This document shows, piece after piece, positions 24,761 through 35,576 of a stretch of 64,000 bases of DNA. Numbering within the stretch: the first letter of the stretch is position 1; each line of letters begins with the position of its first letter. A model generated the notes under the pieces. It saw only the letters and a program-made list of their open reading frames with translations. It did not search any database and was not told the DNA's origin. A program made the position numbers and the translations under genes. The stretch is from Trichoplusia ni (Eukaryota > Arthropoda > Insecta > Lepidoptera > Noctuidae), in assembly GCF_003590095.1 (NCBI RefSeq), contig NC_039497.1, forward strand, positions 6,382,691 to 6,446,690, read 5' to 3'.

Positions 24761-26772
24761 CCCGCAATTATATCGTTTGAGGCTTTAACGAATTCGAAAT
24801 TTTCTGAAGTAAAATACTACCCTATTATTAGACCTACCACCTAGATTACCAACTGCTTAAACCAAAGTCACAGTTCCACTTAACAACTCTCTGTAGACCT
24901 GTCCCAAAGAACGTCAACCACCACGATCTTGAACGTTGTAAATAAAGTGCAGTGAAAAGAAGCCCAAAAACTATTATTCCGAAACTACACATGTTCGGAC
25001 TAGTAGACCCAGAATGACCCAGTGCTGGGTTTAGATTTCTCACATGTGCCGCGTGTGACTGGTTCAGTAAGACGTATGCAGTTCATCAAAACATGGCACG
25101 TGAAGCAATGCTATACGTTCCACGTGTCGGTAGCAAAACCAGCCGGCTGACGTCACCCGGCGGTTAGGTTTAGTCTGTAAGAGTCTGACACTGCCCTTTC
25201 CTTCCCCTGAGGGAGTAGGTGTCCATGTGGACGCCCATGCCTTACTGAAAAAAAGGACATCCGATCATCCCCGTCTGGGTCTGCCTCGCTGACATCGGTC
25301 TTGAGTTAGAGACTATTCGGTGGTAATTTCTGCTTTTTTTTAGTTGGCATATGGACTCGTAAAAAAGAGAGCGTAATATTGTCTATGTCGTTGAAAAAAG
25401 TAGAATAAAAAGTAATACTTAAGTCAAAGTCAAGTCAGAAAATTATCTGCATAAGCGGTAACAATTTAAAGTTCTTATTTTATTAGTAATTAAATAGATT
25501 AGCATATTTCATCATTTAATGTATAGTTTTAATAAACTGACTAGTACGAATCACTTTTGTATTTCTATGATTTAACATGTTTTTCATTTCATATTACATT
25601 TCTTCCTACAGAATCAATTTGTACTCATTTATTTATATTAAATATTTTCTTATTATTTTGATGTTGAAAAATATTTTTTATTTTTTATTTATTACTTATT
25701 ATAGAAACAAGTACAATGGCGGCCGGAGGCATTCACACAATTTATTACTGTCACATTTTAACCTTTATGAACTACTTTCGTAATTCCTTATTAAACTTAG
25801 TAAGCACAATATAGTGTGATAATTTATTGTAATTTCTAATTCAACCCAATGAGTATTAGGTACAATTTACAATAACAGTAGGTATTTATAATAATAGTTT
25901 TTTTCTACACAATTCAGGATTTTTTTGCTGAGAATACCTACGGAATCTGCTGTGAATATACAACTAAAGGAATATTCGTTTCCACGTGTATAAAAAACAT
26001 TATTTTGAGACTTAAAAACGTCTTCAATGTATATATCCGCAACCGTAAGTAATTTGTGTAATAATATACTTAGATACTTTTATCTACAGGCCGTGAGTGA
26101 ATCATTACAGATAGAACGAATTGTAGGATATTAACGAGGACAATATGCACCAAGTAACCTAATACTTGTTACCTAATATTCAATACCGTAATACGTTAGT
26201 GACATATAACAGAATATTCCACAACTCTCATGCAACGCCATCTAGCTTTAAACTAAGCAAACTTTGTAGTCCAAGCTCCCCGGGCCCCCAGACCTTACTT
26301 ATTTTCTTACGGAAAACTCATTTATGATAGGTTGGCATTAGTGTGTACAGTGAACGTATAGGTACATAGCTTAGACCGACGGCCAATTCATAGCATATAG
26401 GCAATTAGGCATAGCATGATAAGCTTCAATTTCTGTTCGTTTATTGAATAACCTAGATAATTGACATAACGTACACAAGTATAAATGTTGTAATATTGGA
26501 TATAGGTATCTTCCATGAGGAGATGTCACCTAATTCAATTAGCGACACAAGGATTAAATGCGTTAATGCAGGAATTGTTTTTATAAAAAAAAATGTATAA
26601 TTATGCATCTTTGTCTTTCATACATCCGCCATTATCCATCGATTCATCATTTAAAATCTTATAAATTAACAGCAATTTTTGTATGCCTATAAAATAGCTT
26701 TTTTGACGATTTCAAAAAATCCTTAATTATATTTTTGGACATATCTGTGTAAAGCCGCTTCACAATTATTAG

Positions 26773-26776
<4 letters not shown>

Positions 26777-26806
<30 letters not shown>
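26777..26806. repeat. (TA)n microsatellite
   Basis: Run of alternating TA in AT-rich intergenic DNA. Confidence 0.8.
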
Positions 26807-26811
<5 letters not shown>

Positions 26812-27360
26812 GATTTATGTTGGTTGTCTGTCCCTGCGAAAAGCCTGTGAACATACATCTTGGTCAACCGCTAAGTAAATATCGAAATTTTATGAGGTTT
26901 AGCCCAGCCGATTGAAGTAACAGACACATAAACACTTGAATTAAAAAAAAAGAAAAATCACTTCATGAAACAATGCATAAAAAGTCATTGATAGTCCTTA
27001 CCTTCCTTTATTTAAGTTCGATATTGCCTCGTATAATGAAAGCTAATCTACTTACCTTAGATTTAGCATTCAATAAAACATTTTTGCTTACTTACCTACA
27101 AATTATCTTTAAGAATCCTCTCTTACATATGTACCTACGCTATGGCAAATATGTTGATGTGACCTTAAAAGCCTCCAGTACCGGCTAGCCGTGTATTTAG
27201 AAAGTGTTACCTGTCTCTCTCACACAGTCCCTTACTGTAATCTGCCGTCTCATTCTACACATGTGAGAACAAATTCGTTCTTTATTCTGTAAACAATCTT
27301 GGTGCTAGAAGGTGCGTTTGCGCGGCAAAACGACGGTATTTATGTGAAAGTGTAAATAAA

Positions 27361-30300
27361 ATGGGAAATAATAATAATGAAGATACTGTAAGTAAAAATC
27401 TCTATAAAACTATTTAAATAAGTCTCTTAACTGGTCTAGCGTTGATACTAATCAAGTTAACTATGGTAATGGTCCTTTACGATGTTTCCAATTATTGTAA
27501 ACAACATTGTTTTGCTTGCTTATCACCACAGGTGCTACCTGATTATTCCCGTTGAATAAAATCCTTAATCTTTAATTCAATCCTTAAATTGGGAAGGTAA
27601 AGTAAGATGGAATAGGGGAGTATTTAACTAGGTACTTATAGAAAGAAATAATGCATGTTTTCAAAACACGAATCTCTTTTTTCCGCTTCGCTATTAGACA
27701 TAATTTAGAAATAAAAAATCGGGCTTTAATTTTAGAGTACATTACATATATTTCATTACTGCTCTACACCTATTAATCATATGGATCGTGACGTTGTAGT
27801 TCCTTAATAAATCTTACATTAAAATATTTGTTTTAATCAGACCAGTTTTTCTTGAGGTAAATGTGTTCAACAAACATAAACAAAGTCTTCAGCTTTATAA
27901 TATGCATCTATAGAATTGCCGAGTTAACAATAAGTTACGTGAATAGACATTTTCGGATTGGATAGAAACTAAGATTTCCTTAAGTTTTGGACGCTTCATG
28001 AGACAATTCTTTTTCAATAGGACTGACTGCATGGATGGCCGATTGGTTGAGGTCACCACGCCAAGCCCACTGTGCGCGACGTTTCGCGGTTTCGATTCCC
28101 GCGTAGGACAAGCATTTGTGTGGTCCACGAATGCTTGTTCCGAGTCTGGGAGTCGTGTGCATGTGATTTGTATGCTTGTAAAACCCGCGACACAAGGATT
28201 AAAATGGTTAATTGAGGGAGTCGTTTAAAAAATATACGGACTTGACATTTTTGCCAATTAAAGGCACCACCGTCTACTGAAGCTTTATGTGAATTCAGCC
28301 TAAGCCGCTGTCCCGCTTCTCCAATTGAAACGGTATTTCTTTACGAGATGACGACAGGTCCCTTAGAAAAAGAAGTTGTAGATCACACAATTGCGTGTTC
28401 CATGCGGGAGGTCTAACGCAAACAATTCAAGTAAAAAATATTAACAGTTATAATAATCACATTCAATTGATTCATCACATTTTATTTTCAGGCAAATAAG
28501 GGCACTCAACATGACGGTGAGCGCAAAAAGAGAAGCAGCGTCGAAAAGTACAAACAAGACTTAAGTACAATTCCAGATAAACAGGGGAACCAAAAAGTTA
28601 CCAACACGTTTTTGATCTCATTAATTGTAGGAGTTGCTTTGGCTATTATTCTACCAGAAATTCTGAAAGCGTTTAGTCGCAGCGTCTCAAACTTATCGAC
28701 GTCAAGCGAATTCAAAGAAAAGAGAACTTATTGGGTGTACACAGAGGGTGATAAACCTCTCGACGGAAACAGTTGCCTGAAGCATGTGCATTTAGTGTTG
28801 GACAGGATAGGGTACAGGGAGACTACTAATAAGAGCAATGATTCACCCTGGATTCTTCTCTGGGCCTTTGAATTCCCATTCAATATCCTGAACCTCCGTA
28901 ATCTGAAACCTGACCAACTCGTCAATCACTTCCCAGGGTCGAGTTACATTTCATTAAAGTCCGTTTTGGCAACTACACCATCGAAATACATACCACAAGC
29001 CTTCAGATTTCCTAGTGAGAAACAAAAGTTCATTGAATACGCAAAGAATAATCCGAAGGCGATGTTCCTTGAAAAGAATATTTATCACAGAGGCGTGGTA
29101 TTGAAGAATGTTAGTGACATCAATTTAGGAAATAAAACTAACTTCGTTCAGGAGTACATGCAAAAACCTTTCTTAGTGGACGGACATAAGTTTGATATTG
29201 GCGTGTATGTTGTAATTACGTCAGTGAACCCATTAAGAGTGTATTGGTACAAGGGTGATGCGATTTTCAGGTAACTCATATTTTTTAATCATAAATAGTT
29301 TAAGGTTTTTTTAGGGTTCCTTATCAAAAGGGTAAAACGGTACCCTATTACTAAACGACCGCCGTCTATCGCCTATCCAACCGTGTGCTAACAGGCTGTA
29401 TATGTCTATGACTGGCCTGTTGGTCTAGTGGTTAGTGAACCTGACTGCTATACCGGAGGTCGTGGGTTCGATTCCCACCCAGGAAATTTTTTTGTGTGAT
29501 GAGCACGATCATTTGTTCTGTGTCTGGGTGTAATTTATCTATAATATGTATGTATTTAGAACTATATAAGTATGTTTATCAGTTGTCTAGTACTCATAAC
29601 ACAAGCTCTGCTTAATTTGAGACTAGATGGCGTTGTGTGAATGTTGTTCAATATTATTATATTATTATATTATTATATTATATTTTATATTATATTATAT
29701 TATATTATATTATATTATATCGGTAACTGTTACTTAGAAAGCCCGAAGAAGAAAAAGATTCCTTTTAACTTTTATAGACGATTCATGCTGCTTCAAAGAT
29801 AAATTCTAATACCTCACAGAGGGGTACTATAAGTGACGTGTGTCTGTCTGTCTGTGACATCATAGCTCCCGAAAGTAGGTATTGAGCGATTTCAATCAAA
29901 TTTGTTTTATTTTTAAGGTGTATTATGTGCGAGTGTTCTTAGACATGTCTGATAAAAAAACGGTCGAGCAATATAAAATTGAACGAGGGGGCGTTTTTTT
30001 TTTTAATTAACTTATTAATCTTTTTGTTTTCATTCCTTTATTTTCAGATATTGTCCGGCGAAGTACTACCCGTTCGACCCGCACAACCTGGACAAGTACG
30101 TGGTGGCCTCCGACTACCTGCCGACGTGGGAGGTACCATCCATGGCTCACCTCTACTCCGCGCTCGGCAACTCCATGAAGGAGTCCTTCGACAGCTATGC
30201 TAGATCAAAGGTTAACATCACCAAATAACTCTCAAATGTATGAAAATTATATTTTATGTGTATTTATCGGGAGTGCCCGGTTAGTTTCAGACCCAACCGG

Positions 30301-33300
30301 AGTCCTTAATCATGACCAGATTAAGGACCGATAAATACGCGTGAGTAAACCTTTACATCATTTAATAATGAATCAGTCTCACGATAGTTATTATAAAAAA
30401 AATGATATTTCGTTTCGATTCATCAGGAGCATTTGACCTGTCAGCTCTATACTTTCGAGTGCTTTTTATGAAAGTTAGAGATTTTAGTCATGTCACTTGC
30501 CTGCGTTATTATTATCATTAGTATTTTTTTTGCGAGGTCTTTGCAGTTATACTGAGCACAGGCTTTTACAGCTTCATCTGTCTTAACGCTGAAAATTGAA
30601 ATTATTTATTAATATGCCTAAATATTATTATTGCTGAAATGAAAGAAGCATCCAGCCGGGGCAATGAGGAGGTATAGATAACATATTCAGCTTTTACAGC
30701 TGACTATGTTAGCAATGTTCACAAAGGGCACATAATAGGTGTAATTTTTAACCGTCCGAATTGGAAATTCAAACGATTTAAGCAAATGTTTTCATTTACT
30801 TTGAAATTAAACAAAATAACTAGAATGATGTGTCACATAATTTGCTAATCTTTTTCCAAAAAATGTGTATTTGTTTTTCTAAGAGTCATTATAACTAAAA
30901 TATTGCTATGTATAGAACTGCCGGAACCTAGTTCCTAGCTATTCTTACGTTGAGTGGAGTGTTCATTCATCTTCTATTGAATAATATTAATTTGCAGGGC
31001 AAGGATCCCGCGCCGGTGTGGGAGGAAATACAGAAAGCTCTCGCGGAAGTGTTCATTAGGAAGGAACATCACATCATTGCCACGGTGAGTTGTTCATTCA
31101 TTCGTTCATTCATACGTTCTTGTTCTAAAAGCGTGGGAGGGTCAGCGACTACACGCGGAACAAGTGAAAGGTCGCTTCAAAACTTTGAGATTGATACGTA
31201 TTTAACAAGTCAATCCTAATTTAAAAGAAAAAAGATATTGGCATATATTTATTCTAAGGACAAGAACTTTTAACTAAAACTTGACTGCTTGTGTCGAACT
31301 GATTTCCTTTAAAAAAGTAAATCGATTCGATTAATTTCATTTAAAGGCTTTAGCTGCAGGCAATAGTTTCAATTTTTTTGGATTAGCTGGCAGCTAATTA
31401 TCAAGATTGAGTTTCCATTTAAACGTTCAAATTCAATCAAATTCATGCAGTTCAAAGAAACAATTTTCAAAAATTACATCCTTCCTTTAATATAATTAAT
31501 AGATGCCAATATATTTTTCTATTAGGATTGATTTGTAATGCAAAATACGTATCAATCCCAATTAAAGTTGTGAAGCGTTTTGAAAATTACATCCAAACTG
31601 AAATAGAATTAAGTGTTAAGCCAAGACCTTGTCTAAAAAACTTGATTTTAAAAGATTTTTCTTTACTATTTCAGTTAAAGCCATATGCGTCAAAGAACAA
31701 CTTCTTCGAACTCTTCCGTTTCGATTTCATCATCGATGAGGATTTCAAAGTGTATCTTCTGGAAGCAAACATGTCGCCTAACCTCAGTTCTAATCATTTT
31801 CCCCAAAACGAACTGTTGTACGAACAAGTTCTGTACCACACGTTTTCACTGACGGGAGTCACTCGGCGTGGGAATGTGCATGGAGCTAATTCTGGGTTAG
31901 TACTATTCATAATGACCACATCCTCTTTTAATGCGAAAGGTACAATGTCCTGTCGAACTGGGCCCTATTTTGCTATTTACAATCACCGATGAATGAATGA
32001 CAATTTTCATATTATCTTAAGCATTTCCCCTACACAATAATTGGAAATTCAGTATGGAACTGTACACTCCAGATCAAGATAATTAACTTCCAATTATTGT
32101 GTTGGCAAAATTAAGAGTTAAGAGAATAGGAATAATTTCAGATTTAAATCCTATTGCCATTAATTCATCGGCCATTGTAAATAGCAGAATCGGGGCTCTG
32201 GTGTTTTGTCGTATTTGTACGTATGCATTCGAAATATATTAGGAAGATATCTTTTAGTCATCTGCTTAGGTTGAGACCTATTTTTATAAAATTAATTTAT
32301 CATTGAAGACAGAACATTTTCTTGTTAAACCCATGACCATTACTTTAGAACATACTCTTGATTATTTTCTATTAAAACAGCTACATGTTGAGTATCGTTA
32401 TTGTACCTAGAGGGCCAGAGGAACAATAGCCTACATACATTATATTTGTTTCTCCTGACTTCAGTAAATACCGCGGCGCTAGCACAGCGTTGGGCCATCG
32501 TTAAACTTTTACGACTATTTAGGTCAGCGAACCTATAGAAATGGAAAACTAGTAGTTTTATAATACTGACTGTATAAGGACAGTTACTTAAATTCTTTCC
32601 ATTCTTTCCTAGCGCTTTTATTTACAGGTTCTCATTCGTAAACATCTACCCCAAACTGCTAGATTTCTCAGACTCGACCATGTACGTTTCCTAAGAAGTT
32701 TTTATAAATATCGTAGTTACATAGACACAAGTTCTACCTTAGCTATCAATATCAATTAATTTGCTATGCATTCGCTTACCTCGTGACCAAGCCGTGCAGA
32801 AATCAACAAATTGTGTAGTTACTATCAATCCCTAATCCTTAGATATTTTTTTTAAGATGATTTGGTATGTACCTAGGTAGAGAATAATGGATTAGTGATA
32901 TAGAAAAATAGATAATACAAATACTCAAAGACTATAGCGTGGCCGTCTATCATTACTTAAAATAAATTCACATAACGGTAGATCAACAGGTGGTGATACT
33001 AGACCTAACCAGATTCAAATTTTATTTTCACAATAATTTTGTGTGGAAACGGTTAGTTGACCCGAAAATCGAATTAATCCAGAATCCTGAATAATATGGG
33101 TACCTTAGATAGCTATGACACCTGTGAAAGTACCTAACGTGTTTTTTTTTATCTAAACACTGGACACACATAGCACTCATTTTCCCCAATTCTCAAATTA
33201 ATGTAACAACCACAATTTAGGCTAAAAGAAGAGCTGTGAGCAACCATTTTTGAAACATCATACTTAACCTTTCAGAGACGCTGCCACGGCTAAGACTATG

Positions 33301-35492
33301 ATAGCTACAATGAAGAACATAGCGGTCTTCAGTGACGTATGTAGCTCGAAGTGTATGGAGACCTGCGAGGCTGACATATTGTGCAAGCTCTGCAAGCCTT
33401 GCCTAGAACCCTCATTCAAGCAAGACCTACTGGCTGCCTACAATGAGCATATGGATAGAGGAGACTATAGAAGACTCTTGCCCACTCCCATGGTACCAAA
33501 TAAGGTAAATATCTGTACTTCTGTCCGAGTGTCTAGAAATTTCCCATGCTACGTGAGGACTGGTCTCACTGGATGCACCTGAATATCGTACAAGGGGAAA
33601 CTGCAACACGTTATCACTAGGTATTTAATGTACAGTATTCGAAAGGTACGTTCAGATTTTTTTCAGAGCCATCTGATATCATAGATTTGTGACAAAAAGA
33701 TTTAGGAACCGCGCGCTGGTGTTACAGGCACTGGGGCTCGCGCTCAGTCTAGGTCTTCTATAGATATCTTTCAAAATAGGTACTAATTTATTACCTACAG
33801 ATACTTACATACCTACCTTATGTAGGCAATTTTTTTATTCTGGTACCTTTGTTTATTTATGGGACGTTTTTGGTAACAATAATTGCGTTTGAATTATTTA
33901 TTAACGTTCAATTGAAATAGAACACAGTCTCTTTCAATTGTAAAACTTATGTAGGTACTTGAATAAACAGGTTTTGCAAGGAGTGGGAGTCAATCTAATC
34001 TAAATCTATCTAGCTTATGTTTATATAGACTAGGCTATTAGAAAACAGTACCTTCGTATTGACGAATCGTCAAAAGCAGCGTAGGACGCCCTCCAAACCG
34101 ATGACCCGTAAAAGGTATCTGGCATGGACTGGACGCGGGGAATTTGGGGTGTTCTGGTGCAACTTAGCCTTGCCTTAGGTGAGGTCTATGCCCAGTAGAG
34201 GACCGTGACACACTAGGCTGTTTGATTCATTCACCTATGAAGCTTAGTGCTCGTTGATTTTTTTTTATGGATGCGTACCTAAAGTATTGCCGTTGATCGT
34301 CGTCGTTGGTTCGAATACTTATAGACGTGTGCTTTACAGTCGGGATGTTTCTTAAAGTGTCGACCAAGTAAAGTTGGTTTAATAATACCTACTTACCTGT
34401 TGGTCAAGCAAGCGGCAGCTAACTGCATGAAGTCATCGCCGTTCGAAGATTCGCTGTGAAGACAGCTTGTTGCATAATCTTTTGACAGTTTGTTTAAATC
34501 GTTGGCGATTTCGTGTAGACAAACGAAAACAAAAGATGGTGATTAACTGAAGAGTCGCTAACAATTTCGGTAGCATAGCGCTATGACTGTTCAAATGTTT
34601 GAAGCTGATTTAAAATATAAATAAAAAGGTCAATATAATAAAACAAAATATGACCTATTTTTATCACTTCAGTTTGTGATTACCCAAATATTACATTATT
34701 TATCTTATTTACTTTAGGTTTATCGCAGTGCGTATCGTGACTATGGGGAATAAATGTGATTCTATTGGTAGAAGCTGAAATCATTTCTGAGAAATCGTAT
34801 TGAATAACCTATTAATAGATGTTCAGTCAGCAACTAAAGTCCCTGAACATTCATAATATTTACGTTGTATTACTGAATCATAGATAGAAATATTAAATAC
34901 TAAAATAAGGAAACAAGCACTTTTCACGGAAATCGACTTAAATCTACGCTTAAAAACATTCGTTTCTTGAACATTCATGGCAATCTGATCTTGTTTACTT
35001 TTATTGCTAACCGTACTTAAAGCATGATTGAATATAACCTTGATGAAACTAGCTACGAACATTTAATAACTACAAAAAATCATGTGTAAACTCCAAAGCT
35101 TGAAAAAAAATGACATTGATGGAACTTTGTCAAACCGGTAAAGTTGAATTGCGTGATTCATTGGTAACACTAGTTTGATTATAGCTTAACTACACAAACA
35201 CAGCATTTTAATGTTTCAGGGTTATGTTTTGTATGTCTGCCAATTTCTACTTAACACATTTTGATGTATGGGATACCATATTACATAATGTCACTGCAAG
35301 GAATGGGCAGTCAGTTGCAAAAAAAAAACATCCTTCTATTTTCAATTGATAAGTTGTAAATAAAATTAAAATTTTCTGTTACAGGATATTAACATAGTGA
35401 AGTCAGAACTCAAGGGCTTAAGAATCAACCACCAGCTACTACATCTATGGTATCAAGGGAAGTGTAACCAAGACCCTACATGGTGTACATAA
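27361..35492 (+). CDS. TTLL15-like tubulin-tyrosine-ligase family protein, membrane anchored
   Basis: Probable glutamate ligase of the TTL/TTLL (ATP-grasp) family; 555 aa. Coding exons: 27361-27387, 28492-29270, 30048-30210, 30998-31084, 31675-31895, 32628-32681, 33276-33504, 35385-35492; all junctions are GT/AG and in phase. After a short polar N-terminus there is a hydrophobic segment at about 49-67, which predicts a signal anchor. TTL core: FVQEYMQKPFLVDGHKFDIG (about 227-246), FDFIID (about 368-373) and LLEANMSPN (about 380-387) with the Glu and Asn expected to bind Mg-ATP. Canonical TTLs have KFDLR; here Arg is Gly. A Cys-rich segment follows (Cys466, 470, 474, 480, 483, 486) and two more Cys sit at the very end (547, 554). 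Best match from memory is the TTLL15 type; the substrate need not be tubulin. Confidence 0.85.
28033..28206 (+). mobile_element. tRNA-derived SINE (family A), best copy
   Basis: The copy lies in intron 1 of the TTLL gene. It reads 'ggccgattggttgaggtcac', then a box-B-like 'ggtttcgattcccgcgtagg', 'acgaatgcttgttccgagtc', 'gcatgtgatttgtatgcttg' and ends 'cccgcgacacaaggattaaa'. All family A copies in the window can be aligned to this order. The tRNA-like head could carry pol III promoter boxes. It is not a functional tRNA. Confidence 0.75.
29308..29404 (+). repeat. Dispersed 'agggttcc...gtaccctatta' repeat
   Basis: 'tttttagggttccttatcaa' followed by 'aacggtaccctattactaaa' and 'gctaacaggctgta' is a pattern I know as a common Lepidopteran interspersed repeat. 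A partial match, 'aggggttccgtacc', occurs near 940. It lies in intron 2 of the TTLL gene. Confidence 0.4.
29411..29646 (+). mobile_element. tRNA-derived SINE (family B) with AT-rich tail
   Basis: The head contains a clear box A-like 'tggtctagtggttagtgaac' and box B-like 'gggttcgattcccacccagg'. The body continues through 'gagcacgatcatttgttctg' to 'gactagatggcgttgtgtga' and is followed by a (TAT/ATT)n run at 29651-29720. A minus-strand copy with the same body is at 43350-43535. It sits in TTLL intron 2. Confidence 0.75.
29651..29720. repeat. (ATT/TATAT)n microsatellite
   Basis: Simple repeat of TAT and TATAT units directly at the end of the family B SINE, probably expanded from its tail. Confidence 0.8.
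30259..30352. repeat. Fold-back repeat with 'gtatttatcgg' / 'ccgataaatac' ends
   Basis: The block starts 'gtatttatcggg' and ends 'ccgataaatacgcg', so its ends are inverted repeats of about 11 bp. Inside are 'cccaaccggagtcctta' and 'gaccagattaagga'. Relatives lie at 535-625 and 42964-43000. It may be a tiny MITE; it lies in TTLL intron 3. Confidence 0.5.
31960..32198. mobile_element. MITE with long terminal inverted repeats
   Basis: The left end 'gggccctattttgctattta' continues to 'ccgatgaatgaatg'. The right end 'cattaattcatcggccattg' continues to 'agcagaatcggggctc'. The two ends are inverted repeats of about 40 bp with a few mismatches. A second internal inverted repeat pairs 'cacaataattgga' with 'tccaattattgtgt'. 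There is no coding capacity. A fragment is at 24311. It lies in an intron of the TTLL gene. Confidence 0.75.
33505..35384 (+). other. Last intron of the TTLL gene, with a LINE 3'-end relic
   Basis: A 1.9-kb intron in phase 0. At about 34075-34230 it contains 'gacgcggggaatttggggtg' and 'ctatgcccagtagaggaccg'. This resembles, from memory, the coding 3' end of Lepidopteran LINEs, in which 'gcccagcagtgggac' lies near the terminus. The rest is AT-rich and shows nothing recognisable. Confidence 0.4.
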
Positions 35493-35576
35493 AAAAACAA
35501 CTATTAAAATATTATATGATTTATTTCTAAACAAATTATTTTTTTAAACAACCACCATATTCTATTGTTTATTTAT
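35493..35576. terminator. Shared convergent 3' region of the TTLL and IntS11 genes
   Basis: Only 84 bp separate the two stop codons. On + there is ATTAAA near 35503. On - there are overlapping AATAAA hexamers made from 'tttatttattta' near 35569-35579, adjoining the IntS11 stop. The two mRNAs probably overlap tail to tail or share this compact region. Confidence 0.5.

Larger units (their letters stand above)
19614..27360. other. Intergenic region between the ligand gene and the TTLL gene
   Basis: AT-rich DNA without a supported protein-coding gene. It contains a Lep1-like copy, SINE copies, a MITE-end fragment, an AT microsatellite, a CpG-rich block at about 22.4-22.6 kb and a possible non-coding exon at 23.6-23.8 kb; these are listed separately. 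A block at about 25130-25330 ('ggcggttaggtttagtctgt', 'tctgacactgccctttcctt') looks from general experience like a degenerate Lepidopteran transposon fragment, but I cannot assign it. Confidence 0.5.

Noticed and set aside
28033..28120. tRNA-like head with box A and box B words
   Set aside because: Part of a dispersed SINE with several copies; no cloverleaf stems, so not a tRNA gene.
29411..29490. tRNA-like sequence with good box B
   Set aside because: Head of SINE family B; a second copy at 43350 has the same non-tRNA body attached.
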